DNA of 64,000 nucleotides from Dysgonomonas sp. 520 (GCF_010501095.1 NZ_QVMP01000011.1:160521-224520); one strand, 5' to 3'. Shown: positions 49,656 to 59,530, counted from the stretch's first letter. The notes: generated from the letters alone by a model not told the origin. Numbers and translations are program-made.

Positions 49656-50405
49656 ATGAAAATATATAAAAAAATTATAATACTATTAATTCTTTCAATC
49701 AGTATACCCTCATTCGGGTTCGACAAAGAGAAATTGGAACATAGAATCACAGTCGGATTCAATGTTGGAGCATCATTTCCGATTCCAATTCCCCGTGAAG
49801 TAAGAACCATCGAAGGTTGGTGGCCTCAGTTCACTCCGCAGTTTGGTTATAGTATACTATACAGTGTAGATCCGAAATGGAGTTTCGGGTCGGGCATCTC
49901 CCTCGATTATAAAGGCATGGGTGCAAAAGACAAGGTTAAGTATATGCACATAGAGGTAAGATTGGAAGAAGATGGCGAAATATTGAACGGATATTTTTCG
50001 GGTAAAAACGAAACACGAGCTAAATTATCTTACGTAACGGTTCCTGTTTTTGCCAGATATCAACTTTCCGACAATTGGTATGTGCGTGGAGGTGGATACG
50101 CATCCTATGCTTTCAGCACATCATTCAAGGGCAAAGTTTGGGATGGTTATTTAAGAGCTCCGGACCCAACCGGAATGATAACCCCATTGGAAGGCGACAG
50201 TAAAGCGACCTTCGACTTTGGCAGCGACATCAGATCTTTCGACTTCGGGGTTTTATTAGGAGCCGAAAGAAGAATCAATCAAAAATTCAACGCATTTGCC
50301 AATTTAAACTGGGGATTGACTCCCTTGTTCAAAAAAGATTTCAAAGCTATGGATTTTGAAATGTACAACCTATATTTTACGCTTGGCTTTGCCTATAAGT
50401 TGTAA
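49656..50405 (+). CDS. Outer-membrane beta-barrel protein
   Basis: A 249-residue exported protein (signal peptide ending SFGFD or close to it). Alternating strands include ITVGFNVGASFPIP, PQFGYSILYSV, GSGISLDYKGMG, VPVFARYQLSDNWYVRGGGY and YFTLGFAYKL at the C-terminus, typical of small PorT/OmpW-like barrels. Specific function unknown. It follows the PCMD lipoprotein gene. Confidence 0.75.
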   Translation: MKIYKKIIILLILSISIPSFGFDKEKLEHRITVGFNVGASFPIPIPREVRTIEGWWPQFTPQFGYSILYSVDPKWSFGSGISLDYKGMGAKDKVKYMHIEVRLEEDGEILNGYFSGKNETRAKLSYVTVPVFARYQLSDNWYVRGGGYASYAFSTSFKGKVWDGYLRAPDPTGMITPLEGDSKATFDFGSDIRSFDFGVLLGAERRINQKFNAFANLNWGLTPLFKKDFKAMDFEMYNLYFTLGFAYKL

Positions 50406-50414
50406 GAATAAATA

Positions 50415-50460
50415 CTCACCTTTGTTTCATCTAATTGAGAATTGGCGAAGCAAAGGTGAG
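50415..50460. terminator. Hairpin between convergent genes
   Basis: CTCACCTTTG (50415-50424) and CAAAGGTGAG (50451-50460) are exact complements, with a 26-base loop, between the convergent barrel and MFS genes. No T-run follows, so terminator function is only likely. Confidence 0.45.
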
Positions 50461-50479
50461 GCTATAACAGAAAGACTCC

Positions 50480-51679
50480 TCAAAAATTTGAGCTAATCGG
50501 CTGCGTCGCTTCTTTTCTTTTCAAGACAAAGCTAAACATTAGCAATCCGCACAGCAGGAACGATAAACCTACCGAAAGGATAGACCCGTCGCTAATAGCT
50601 CCGGCGCATACCGTGCAAAGGCAAGCGACAAGCAACTGTATCGAGCCAAACAAGGCGGAAGCCGATCCGCTGTTATCTGCAAACGGAGTCATTGCCAATT
50701 CCGTAGTTGTTGGAAACAAGGCTCCGATCGGGAAGATATAGAAAAACAAAACAGCCAGAATAGTATAGATACCGGCATCCATCTTTATCACAAGAAACAA
50801 GATCACACTTGCAACGAACATAAAAATAATGGCATAGCGTGTTATTCTACGGGTTGAGAAATAACGTTGCAGATAACCCGTGAGCCACGAACTAATCATC
50901 AATCCCGCCGCATTAGTAGCAAAAACTATACTGAATACGTCTCCCGACAATCCGCCATGTTCCATAATCACAAAAGGAGCATTGCCAACATAAAGCATCA
51001 AGGCTCCGTTTGCCAAACCTGCAATCAGGGCATAGAAGGTAAACTGGCGCACTTTCAATATGCTCCAATAAGTTGCAAAAACATTCTTTTTTATCTTCGC
51101 CGGAACCGATTTATGCGTTTCGGGAAGGAAGAATAATGTCAGGAACATCATAACCACCCCCATCGTCAGCATTGTACCAAACAAACCTCTCCACGATGAA
51201 AAACCCAATACGACATTCCCTATCAGAGGAGCCATAATAGGTGCTATTCCCATAATCAACGCCAATATTGTGAAAATCTTTAGTGTTTTTGTCTTGTCGA
51301 AATAATCGGTAACTATCGCACGGGAGATAACCACCCCTCCACAGCCGCCAAGAGCCTGAATAAAACGGGCTACCCATAGCTGCTCTATACTCGTCACAAA
51401 TAGACAAGCCACAGTGGCAACAATAAAAATAGCTAAAGAAACCAGTGTTGGTATTTTTCGCCCAAACCTGTCCGACACCGGGCCCCAAAACAATTGTCCT
51501 ACGGCAAATCCTGCCAAAAATGTAGATAGTGAAACCTGAACTGCCGCATTGGTTGTTGAAAATGTTTCTGATATCAAAATAAATCCGGGCAAGTAGAGGT
51601 CGATACTTAGCGGCTCAAGCGCCGTCAATAACGATAAGATGATAATAACCATCCATTGCGAAAACGTAAATCCTTTCAT
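50480..51679 (-). CDS. Bcr/CflA-family drug exporter (MFS)
   Basis: A roughly 399-residue, 12-TM efflux permease. Motifs: LEPLSIDLYLPGF in TM1, the loop GPVSDRFGRKIP, RFIQALGGCGGVVISRAIV in TM4/5, and MGIAPIMAPLIG (antiporter motif C). The family exports bicyclomycin, chloramphenicol-like drugs and sulfonamides by proton antiport. The ATG at 51679 is chosen over the TTG three codons earlier. A TACCTTTG -7 box lies about 18-25 bases upstream. The next minus-strand gene upstream is an AraC-type regulator, separated by 78 bases, possibly its regulator. Confidence 0.85.
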   Translation of the reverse strand: MKGFTFSQWMVIIILSLLTALEPLSIDLYLPGFILISETFSTTNAAVQVSLSTFLAGFAVGQLFWGPVSDRFGRKIPTLVSLAIFIVATVACLFVTSIEQLWVARFIQALGGCGGVVISRAIVTDYFDKTKTLKIFTILALIMGIAPIMAPLIGNVVLGFSSWRGLFGTMLTMGVVMMFLTLFFLPETHKSVPAKIKKNVFATYWSILKVRQFTFYALIAGLANGALMLYVGNAPFVIMEHGGLSGDVFSIVFATNAAGLMISSWLTGYLQRYFSTRRITRYAIIFMFVASVILFLVIKMDAGIYTILAVLFFYIFPIGALFPTTTELAMTPFADNSGSASALFGSIQLLVACLCTVCAGAISDGSILSVGLSFLLCGLLMFSFVLKRKEATQPISSNF

Positions 51680-51696
51680 TTTTTTCAATTTTCGGG

Positions 51697-51704
51697 CAAA
51701 GGTA
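51697..51704 (-). promoter_or_regulatory. Candidate -7 box of the drug exporter gene
   Basis: TACCTTTG on the minus strand, 17 bases before the ATG at 51679. A TTTTG lies only about 15 bases upstream, closer than the usual -33 spacing. Confidence 0.45.
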
Positions 51705-51756
51705 GGTTATATCTCAGGACAAAAGTTATACAAAAACGCCTTTTTCATGGACAAAG

Positions 51757-52590
51757 TCACCTCAGACAACGAAACTCACGAGGCGAATATGAAGTATGTT
51801 TTTTAAAGAATCTGCTAAAATAGGCGGCTTCATTAAATCCCAGATCAAAGGCAATTTCTTTCAGGCTTTTTCTCCCTAATCTGATTTCTTTCTTTGCCTC
51901 CAGCAAAACCCGTTCCTGAATATGCTGCTTTACGGTTTTCCCCGTTCCCTTTATACAAATCATATTCATCTTTTTGCTGGTAAGGTTCATCTTGTCGGCA
52001 TAAAAGTCCATTTCCCGATGATCAATGAAGTATATATCAATCAACCGCATCAGTTCGCCTACTTTCGTATCCTCGCTCTTTTTGTACAAGTCGGTTTGCT
52101 CGAAGAGAGAAACCAGATAAAACAAAAACGCCTCCATGTAGCTTCGCAAAAGAGGTAAACGATTATCTCCGACAATTTCGGTTTCGATCATTTGTGTCAG
52201 GTTTTCCAATATCTGCGAGGTGTTGTCGTCCACCGTAAGAAAGACATTTCCATAATATCCGTTAAGAAAAGCCGATTGAAGACGTAAGTTGATCTCGAAA
52301 AAGAGGTTGTTTTCTATGGCATAAATATAGCCTTTCTTTCCGGCAACATCCATTCGGTCTATCTGCCCCGGAAAGATAATAAGAACCTGGTTTCCCTTCA
52401 GGCAATACTCTTCGAAGTCGAGCAAATACGAAGTATCTTTATTTGCTTCTTTCAGCCACATCACCTGATAGAAATCGTAACGTTGATAATTACCCCAATA
52501 ATTATCATCCGCATTTTCCAACGAAACAACGTCGAGATAACGTCCTTTTTCTAAACTTATCAGATTCTTATTTCCTATCAAATCATCCAT
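51757..52590 (-). CDS. AraC-family transcriptional regulator
   Basis: A roughly 277-residue regulator from the ATG at 52590. A longer frame begins 30 bases earlier, but that extension overlaps a TACCTTTG box and encodes MIFMFYLCVG, so it was rejected. The N-terminal cupin-like part (about 10-150) includes NQVLIIFPGQIDRMD. The C-terminal HTH pair is MDFYADKMNLTSKKMNMI and LKEIAFDLGFNEAAYFSRF, ending TSYSPREFRCLR. It probably regulates the drug exporter gene just downstream on the same strand. Confidence 0.85.
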   Translation of the reverse strand: MDDLIGNKNLISLEKGRYLDVVSLENADDNYWGNYQRYDFYQVMWLKEANKDTSYLLDFEEYCLKGNQVLIIFPGQIDRMDVAGKKGYIYAIENNLFFEINLRLQSAFLNGYYGNVFLTVDDNTSQILENLTQMIETEIVGDNRLPLLRSYMEAFLFYLVSLFEQTDLYKKSEDTKVGELMRLIDIYFIDHREMDFYADKMNLTSKKMNMICIKGTGKTVKQHIQERVLLEAKKEIRLGRKSLKEIAFDLGFNEAAYFSRFFKKHTSYSPREFRCLR

Positions 52591-52597
52591 CCCGACA

Positions 52598-52605
52598 CAA
52601 AGGTA
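52598..52605 (-). promoter_or_regulatory. Candidate -7 box of the AraC-type gene
   Basis: TACCTTTG on the minus strand ends 8 bases before the ATG at 52590. If used, the transcript would have almost no leader. No good -33 element at 19-21 bases. Confidence 0.35.
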
Positions 52606-52678
52606 GAACATAAAAATCAATTAAGCGATATAGCTCCATTCTTCGGGCAACTCCATTTCAGGACAGAGGAGCTAATTA

Positions 52679-53907
52679 TTAGTTTTCAATATCTTTATAG
52701 TTCTCCGTCACCTTAAGTCCTTGCAGCAATTTCTTGCACCGGGTGAGGGCTTCGATATAGTAATAATCGGCATAATTGATGGAAGCATCCACTTCCGACT
52801 TGTTAGGCCAATGCCCTACCGAATGAAGCAATAAGGCCGGATTCTTATCCCTGCTCTGGTATTTGTCAGACGACAGTTCTGTAAGCATATTAATGGACGC
52901 TAGCTTGTATTCTTCTGCTTTTTGTGTGTTATCCTCCAATTGAGACAACTCTAATAGTGCCGATGCTACAATAGCTGCTGCCGAAGCATCATGCGGCTCA
53001 TTCGGAATATTGGGCGCATCAAAATCCCAAAAAGGAACATACTCTTTTTCAGGTAATCTTGACAGATAAAGGTCAGCAACTTTCTCCGCAAAACGCAGGA
53101 ATTTTTTGTCTCCGGGTTCTCTATATACTACCGTGTAGCCATATATAGCCCATGCCTGTCCCCTTGCCCACAGAGTAGAATCGGCATATCCCTGATGGGT
53201 GACACCTTTGATGAAATCGCCTGTTATGGTATCGTATACTGCTACATGATAATTTCCGCCATCTTCACGGAAGTGATGATTCATTGTTGTTTCGGCATGT
53301 TTTGTTGCAATGTCTGCGAGTGATTTATTACCTCCTTTTTTAGCTGCCCAATACAGCATTTCCAGATTCATCATATTATCCATGATGGTATTGTGAGGCC
53401 AGTTGCGAGGTTCTACTTCCCTTGGCCACGAAAGAATTGTGCCCACCTTATCATTGAAAAGTGTAGCCAAAGTGTCGGCTGCATTGAGTATGATTTGCTT
53501 ATACTGTTCATTTCCTGTCAAACGATAGGCGTTACCATAACTACAAAATATCTGAAATCCCAGGTCATGATCGTAAGCCGGCAATTTGGTTAAAGGATGT
53601 AGCAAGTCGGTATAATGTGTAGCATAATCCAAGACATGAGCATCCTTCGTGTTCTCATAATCATACCAAAGTATACCCGGCCAAAAACCGGCTGTCCACT
53701 CACTGATTTCCACAGGAACCATGTTCCAATGCTTCTGATCGCTGAGAATATTACGGGGAAGCATTTGTGACGAATCAATCTCGCTGATTGTTTTTTTTAT
53801 CTGCTCGTGGCTGTATTTGAGGTTTTTATCTACATCAAAACTTGCATTCTTATCCGCACAAGAAATCATTAACAGAGTGAGGGCAATTCCCAATATTTTT
53901 TTTTCAT
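52679..53907 (-). CDS. Unsaturated glucuronyl hydrolase GH88, with frameshifted signal peptide
   Basis: About 405 residues of a GH88 enzyme, an (alpha/alpha)6 hydrolase that removes unsaturated uronic acids left by polysaccharide lyases. Conserved parts: WTAGFWPGILWYDYE, YDHDLGFQIFCSYGNAY and TIMDNMMNLEML (the two aspartates of the active site), GYADSTLWARGQAWAIYGY, and DYYYIEALTR. The natural start ATG (53907) is followed by nine A residues and then TATTG, which runs into a stop after 12 codons. One extra A would give a perfect lipoprotein signal (MKKK, then ILGIALTLLMISC). As it stands, only a TTG at 53893 is in frame. Either a sequence error, slippage, or an off-phase gene. Confidence 0.8.
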
Positions 53908-54192
53908 ATTCTTTTATATTTTTATTTTTCTATTTTAAATCAAACTACATCAATCCACGAACGGGATGTGTTTTCTTTTTCGTTCATGATGAACACTTAA
54001 TTTTTGGATAAATTGTCTTTTCAAATTTTCTTGCCGTTTTTTGTTCTACATATAACCCCTAAGCGAAGAGATGACCTCCTGCAAAGGCCATCTCCTCAGA
54101 AAGTTGAAATGATAGAGTTAGTAATTTATTTGATGTATCCGTTATAGATAGTTCTTATCTTAAGTTATGATAAAAACAAGCTCATACCTAGA
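53908..54192. other. Non-coding gap with a hairpin
   Basis: No intact gene. An imperfect hairpin (GAGATGACCT / AGGCCATCTC) lies near 54067-54093. On the minus strand a fragment reading LKIRTIYNGYIK and a stop is visible near 54130-54160, possibly the worn 3' end of a lost gene. Confidence 0.35.
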
Positions 54193-54747
54193 CTATTCTA
54201 AAATATCCCGCACTGCATCGAACAAGTTTTCAACATTGCTCATCGTACTTCGAGTTATTTTTTCTGACGCATTTTTAACGAAAGCCTCTTTGTAACTTTT
54301 TTCAATCAACACAGACTCTCCGAATATATAATAGTTACTTGAATTATTCCCCTTTTCAAAATTTTCTTTGTCTAAATAACTTATATTGCGAACCAGCACC
54401 ACACACTGATTATCCTTCAACTGAAAAACTAAAGAATAGCGCATATAAACAGCAAAAAGGCTTAATTTTCTCTTTTCTATTTCGAGATAATCTATTGCCC
54501 GACAAGAAATAATACCCAATGTGCTGTCGTTAGAGTTTATTATACCTCTTTTGGGCAAATAAGTTTTCGATAACCATTCAGATATTACAGTCTGCATTTC
54601 TACTCCTGTCAAACTAGTCTGAATAGTATCTGTAAAATAAACAGTTCCGTTATCTTCCACTACAAAAGGGTATTTCCCTTCTTCTTGGCAATAACAAGAA
54701 AGTATAGGAACCATAAACGAGATCAATAATACAAATACTTTTTTCAT
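54193..54747 (-). CDS. DUF4468-type exported protein
   Basis: A 184-residue protein from the ATG at 54747, which gives a proper signal peptide (MKKVFVLLISFMV..LSCYCQ); an ATG nine codons earlier was rejected. The central region (YFTDTIQTSLTGVEMQTVIS, WLSKTYLPK, RYSLVFQLKDNQCVVLVRNI) resembles DUF4468 proteins with a TBP-like fold. Function unknown. It lies between the GH88 gene and the GH42 pseudogene on the same strand, but with gaps of about 175-290 bases, so it is not obviously in an operon with either. Confidence 0.6.
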   Translation of the reverse strand: MKKVFVLLISFMVPILSCYCQEEGKYPFVVEDNGTVYFTDTIQTSLTGVEMQTVISEWLSKTYLPKRGIINSNDSTLGIISCRAIDYLEIEKRKLSLFAVYMRYSLVFQLKDNQCVVLVRNISYLDKENFEKGNNSSNYYIFGESVLIEKSYKEAFVKNASEKITRSTMSNVENLFDAVRDILE

Positions 54748-54922
54748 ATTTTTTTCAATTAAAAATACTTTCAACTGTTCCGGAAGGTATATTGTATTAA
54801 CGAAAACACAAATTTACCAAGGATAGAAAGACCGGTATGGGTCAAATTTTGTCTTTGAGTAGGTCAATATGTAGCAAATTGAAGTTTTTGATGCCAAATT
54901 GGAATCATTAAAACCTTGTATG

Positions 54923-56485
54923 TTATCTCCATACCACTACACCAGCAGGTTTCAGCACCTTCTCCCCTATTATAATTTTAGCATCGGCAGGAATATCTGC
55001 TTCATAATTATCGGAAGAATAATTTAAGACGATCCAAAAACCATGTCGCCAAACTTTAACAATTCCGTTGGGCAAGTTCTCGACAGAAATTCCGGCTCGT
55101 TTATAGACCTCCGTCATAGCTGCTTTTTCCAATGCACTATTATCAGTATCAGCACCTACAAAAGTGACAGTCCCTTTTCCGTGCTTAGTTCTTGTAACGG
55201 CAGATTTCCCTTTGTAGAACTGGTCATCATAAACTCCCCAAACTTCGGTGTTTGGTAGCGGGTCTACTACGTCTGCCCAATTATTCCAGTCATAAGTAAA
55301 GCCAAGCATCCGTACATGGGCAATACGTGTTTCGGGCAAAACATCGAAAAATAATTCTTTCGCTCCTATCAATTCATAAACAGGCTCTGCGAATTTTTCT
55401 TTCCATAGATGAGCTTCCCTGTCTTTCTGCCCTGTGCGGCAAGTCAAAACCAAGTGACCTCCGTTTTCTACATATTTTTTCCAACGAGCAATCAAATCTT
55501 TATCTAATAACTGATAAGCCGGAGCAATCAGAACAGGATAAGCCGAGAAATCGTGCGTTTCGTCAATTATATCGACTGGCGCAACAAAAGATTGAAGTAT
55601 ACGGTAATACTTATAAATATGTCCCATAAACCTCCATTGATTGGTTTGAGGTTGATATTCCATCTCCCAACGGTTGTCGGGGTTATACAAAATACCTGTT
55701 TTTCGAGCAGCATAGTCCTTGGGTATACTTGCTTTCGGATCGTACAATTTCCTCAATTCTTTTATTTCTTTCACAGCCTGAATGTACTCTTCTCCCGACG
55801 TACTAACGCTTGTACCATCAGTTTTCATAATTCCGTAGTGATATTGCTCACCACCCGACAACGGCTGACGGAAACGATAGTTACAAACAAATTTGTTATC
55901 GCCTGCAAAAACATGATAAATCCACATCCGAACAACTCCGGGCATGGTTTGAGGGTTATACAATCCCCAGTTTACCTGTCCCGGTTGCAGTTCCATCACT
56001 CCTGTTGTTCCATTTATGTTTCTGAACCAATCGTTAGCAAAACCGATACCATTAGAAGATCCCATACGGAATCCTTGTTCGCCATAGCCCATATCAAAAC
56101 CCGCAACTAAATATTTGGTATAAGTTACCAAATCCATTTTCTTGAAACGCAACGGGTCAACTGACGAATAATCGACCATCAAATTGGTTGTTACCCATTA
56201 ATTCGAAGGAATGTACTTTTTCAGTAAATCCTGTTGCCACAGCACAAAATCGGCTGCTTCGTCGGCAGTAAAGCGTTTAAAGTCCAACATGGCATGCGGA
56301 TTGGCTTGTTGCACCAATTCTTTTTGATTAGGGATACGGATTTGTTCAAAATCGTTATACGCCTGACTCCAAAAAGCATTTCCCCAACTTGTGTTTAAGG
56401 CATCAATGGTTTTATATTTCTTTTCCAACCATTTCCTGAATGATTTTTGAGCATTTTCACTATAATCGAAAGCCGACTTATCATG
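54923..56485 (-). pseudogene. GH42 beta-galactosidase pseudogene (nonsense codon, N-terminus lost)
   Basis: The minus strand from about 56485 reads HDKSAFDYSENAQKSFRKWL, then FWSQAYNDFEQI and DFVLWQQDLLKKYIPSN, a typical GH42 barrel sequence. It stops at a TAA (56200-56198) and continues in the same frame as WVTTNLMVDYSSVDP, VMELQPGQVNWG (nucleophile region) and the trimerisation and C-terminal domains to 54923. A single C-to-T change (CAA to TAA) explains the stop. Everything upstream of HDKS, including the acid/base Asn-Glu motif, is missing; the DNA there belongs to a GH51 remnant on the other strand. The gene cannot make an active GH42 enzyme. Confidence 0.85.
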
Positions 56486-56856
56486 TTTTTGAAATGTACA
56501 AAGTACATCAGGATGCAATTCATTTACCTTTGAGCATCGAGGCCGATAAAAAAGAGATTCGTGGACGGCAAATTGATATGGTAAACATTTCCGCTTCAAA
56601 GAAAAATGATATTATTAGCCTGACAATGGCAAATATAGATTTGGAAAAAGAGAGAAATCTGGAAATTGATTTATCGGACACAAAAATTAATCAGGTGAGC
56701 GGTCGTATACTGACTTCTAAAAAAATTACAGATCACAATACATTTGAGAAGCCGAATGTAGTGAAGCCGGTCGATTTTAAAGGTGCTAAAATTACAAAGG
56801 GAAAATTGAATGTGAAATTACCGGCAGCATCAATTGTTGTTTTAGAAATAAAATAA
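56478..56856 (+). pseudogene. C-terminal remnant of a GH51 alpha-L-arabinofuranosidase
   Basis: The plus strand from PTYHVFEMYKVHQDA (about 56475) through SLTMANIDLEKERNLEIDL, GRILTSKKITDHNTFEKPN and LPAASIVVLEIK is the C-terminal beta domain of a GH51 enzyme. The barrel and N-terminus are absent. Its broken end meets the broken end of the minus-strand GH42 pseudogene within about ten bases, so both were cut by the same rearrangement. An ATG at 56440 lies in GH42 sequence and is not a real start. A strong hairpin follows. Confidence 0.8.
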
Positions 56857-56880
56857 AAAAGGATAATCTATCTTACATAA

Positions 56881-56912
56881 AACGAAGAGAATACAGATGA
56901 TATTCTCTTCGT
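56881..56912 (+). terminator. Perfect 13-bp hairpin after the GH51 remnant
   Basis: AACGAAGAGAATA (56881-56893) and TATTCTCTTCGTT (56900-56912) form a perfect stem with a loop of about 6 bases. It separates the remnant from the intact GH51 gene; probably the original terminator of the remnant gene. Confidence 0.6.
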
Positions 56913-56950
56913 TATATAGTAATAAGAACAGCTAATAATCAGAATGAAAT

Positions 56951-59530
56951 ATGAGACGAAGATTAATCTTATCTGTATTTTTGGTCTTAATCGCTTCAAT
57001 GAAAATGTATGCAAATGAGCCCGATTTTGCTTATATATTTGCATATGGAGAAAACGGATTGCGTTTTGCATGGAGCCTTGATAAAGAAAACTGGCTTGAA
57101 ATAGGAAAAGGATATCCGTTCGTAAAGAGTGACTTCGGACGATGGGAAAGCCAAAAACGTATGTATGCCCCCATCCTGACGAGAGATAATGATGGAAAAT
57201 GGCATTGCCTATGGACATTAAATAATGATGTAAATGCATTTGCATACACCACATCAAACAATCTTTCAGACTGGAAACCTCAGTCTTATCCCTATATAGG
57301 AGATGGAAATATCAAAGGGCTGGAAATAATAAAAGCAGGAGAAACATACACCATTTCGTGGGAAAATACCAAAGATAACGGAAAGGGATTTTATGCCACA
57401 ACAACAAAAAATTTCAAACATTTTACTCCTGCCAAATCAATTGCTCAGTCAGAGAGAGTCACCCAACGCTCCGAAATAACACTTAACGGAAACAGGCTAA
57501 AAGGAACACTCCATAAAGTAGCATGGGCAGAGATTGATCATTTGATTAAGACTTGGCAACTATCCGAGTACAAAAAAAGGTTGAACAATGAGATGATGTC
57601 GGAAGATGCAACACGATTTGCGAACCTGAAACCCCTCGAAGCTACTATTTCAATTAACCCTTCGAAATCAAAACCAATAAGTGATATGCTTATCGGTATC
57701 TTTTTCGAAGATATAAATTATGCTGCTGATGGAGGTATATATGCCGAACTGGTCCAAAATCGTGACTTTGAATATACACCTGGCGATAAAGATGGAAAAG
57801 ACAAGTTGTGGAACAATACTAAATCGTGGAATTTAAATGGAGAAAATGCAATTTTTAGAATAGAGTCTGAAAATCCGGTTCATGAAAACAATAAACACTA
57901 CGCAGTACTTAATATTCAGAAAACAGGTGCCAGCCTGATTAATGAAGGCTTTGATGGGATTCCTTTGAAAAAAGGTGAGAAATATGATTTTTCCGTTTTT
58001 TCCAGAAACATAGATAAAAAAAATAAAACCTTATCAATACGCCTATCGGGAAAAAATGGAGAGGTATATGCAGCCGGTACAATTAAAGGTACTTCATCCG
58101 AATGGAAGAAATATTCAATAGAATTGGTTTCGAAAGAAACGGTAAAAGACGCCCGTTTGGAGATCATTTCCCAAACTGAAGGAACGATAGGTTTGGATAT
58201 GATATCGCTTTTCCCAAGAGAAACGTTTAAGAACCGTAAAAACGGACTTAGAAAAGACCTCGCGCAAACCCTTGCCGACATTAAGCCCCGATTTGTAAGA
58301 TTTCCCGGCGGATGTGTGGCTCACGGCGACGGAATTGATAACATGTACCGATGGAAAAACACTATCGGTTCGTTAGAAACACGCAAACCTCAACGGAATA
58401 TCTGGGGTTATCACCAAACTATGGGACTGGGTTATTATGAATATTTTCAGTTTTGCGAAGATATAGGAGCAGAACCGCTACCAATTCTTCCGGCAGGAGT
58501 TCCCTGTCAGAATTCCGGTATTGGTGGACATGGTCAGCAAGGCGGCATTCCTATGGATGAAATGCAAGATTACGTTCAAGAAATTCTTGATCTGATTGAG
58601 TGGGCAAACGGTGATCCCTCGAAAAACAAATGGGCAAAAATGCGTGCAGAGGCGGGGCATCCAAAGCCTTTCGACCTAAAATATATAGGCATCGGAAACG
58701 AAGACCTGATAGGTGATGTATTTGAAGAAAGGTATGTAATGATATGTAATGCGATAAGGGAAAAATATCCCGAAATAAAAATTGTTGGAACTGCAGGACC
58801 TTTCTACGAAGGAAGTGACTATGTGGAAGGCTGGCGCATAGCCACAGAAATAGGTCTACCGCTCATTGACGAGCATTATTACAATTCTCCGGGATGGTAT
58901 ATTCACAATCAGGACTATTATGACCGTTACGACCGCAATAAACCAAAGGTATATCTGGGCGAATATGCTGCACACGTACCGGGAAGGCACAATAATATAG
59001 AGACTGCCCTTTCCGAAGCTCTGCACCTAACAAATATAGAAAGAAATGGAGACGTGGTGAGTCTCACATCTTACGCCCCTTTGCTGGCAAAAGAAGGTCA
59101 TACGCAATGGAACCCTGATCTTATCTATTTTAATAATACTGAGGTCAAGCCAACAGTAGGCTATTACGTGCAGAGGCTATTCGGACAAAACTCCGGCGAT
59201 GAATATTTACCCACTTCTTTGCTGTTATCTAATAGAGGAGATGCTGTAACAAAGCGGGTTGCCTGCTCGGTTGTGAGTGACAGTGAAACCGGTGATGTAA
59301 TCATAAAAGTCGTAAACCTACTTCCGATTGAGGTGAAAACGGCTATAAATACCGATAGCCTGAAAATGACCACAAAAGAAATATATAAAACGGTACTATC
59401 GGGCAATCCGGAAGATAAAAATGTACTTCCTGTTGAGTCAGTAATAGATTTACAGAACTTGAAAGAAATACATCTTCCAGCTTATTCTCTTACAGTTTTA
59501 CGATTGCGAAAATTAGCTGTTTCCGAATAA
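56951..59530 (+). CDS. Alpha-L-arabinofuranosidase GH51 with N-terminal propeller-like module
   Basis: An 859-residue secreted enzyme (signal peptide to about residue 21, ending KMYAN). Residues about 24-235 look like part of a GH43-type propeller (LRFAWSLDKENWLEIG, MYAPILTRDNDGKWHCLW). The core begins with IFFEDINYAADGGIYAELVQ, contains a CBM4-like insert (about 285-430), then the TIM barrel with RFVRFPGGCVAHGD, acid/base E584 (GIGNEDLIG) and nucleophile E671 (YLGEYAAH), and a C-terminal beta domain ending LPAYSLTVLRLRK. It removes terminal alpha-L-arabinofuranose from arabinan, arabinoxylan or pectin side chains. A remnant of a second GH51 lies just upstream. Confidence 0.88.
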   Translation: MRRRLILSVFLVLIASMKMYANEPDFAYIFAYGENGLRFAWSLDKENWLEIGKGYPFVKSDFGRWESQKRMYAPILTRDNDGKWHCLWTLNNDVNAFAYTTSNNLSDWKPQSYPYIGDGNIKGLEIIKAGETYTISWENTKDNGKGFYATTTKNFKHFTPAKSIAQSERVTQRSEITLNGNRLKGTLHKVAWAEIDHLIKTWQLSEYKKRLNNEMMSEDATRFANLKPLEATISINPSKSKPISDMLIGIFFEDINYAADGGIYAELVQNRDFEYTPGDKDGKDKLWNNTKSWNLNGENAIFRIESENPVHENNKHYAVLNIQKTGASLINEGFDGIPLKKGEKYDFSVFSRNIDKKNKTLSIRLSGKNGEVYAAGTIKGTSSEWKKYSIELVSKETVKDARLEIISQTEGTIGLDMISLFPRETFKNRKNGLRKDLAQTLADIKPRFVRFPGGCVAHGDGIDNMYRWKNTIGSLETRKPQRNIWGYHQTMGLGYYEYFQFCEDIGAEPLPILPAGVPCQNSGIGGHGQQGGIPMDEMQDYVQEILDLIEWANGDPSKNKWAKMRAEAGHPKPFDLKYIGIGNEDLIGDVFEERYVMICNAIREKYPEIKIVGTAGPFYEGSDYVEGWRIATEIGLPLIDEHYYNSPGWYIHNQDYYDRYDRNKPKVYLGEYAAHVPGRHNNIETALSEALHLTNIERNGDVVSLTSYAPLLAKEGHTQWNPDLIYFNNTEVKPTVGYYVQRLFGQNSGDEYLPTSLLLSNRGDAVTKRVACSVVSDSETGDVIIKVVNLLPIEVKTAINTDSLKMTTKEIYKTVLSGNPEDKNVLPVESVIDLQNLKEIHLPAYSLTVLRLRKLAVSE

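Noticed and set aside
54056..54192. Minus-strand fragment ending TIYNGYIK as a gene remnant
   Set aside because: Only about 12 residues after an in-frame stop; too short to name, so mentioned only in the gap description.
56440..56475. ATG giving the GH51 remnant a start codon
   Set aside because: These codons are antisense to GH42 coding sequence, so the start is accidental.
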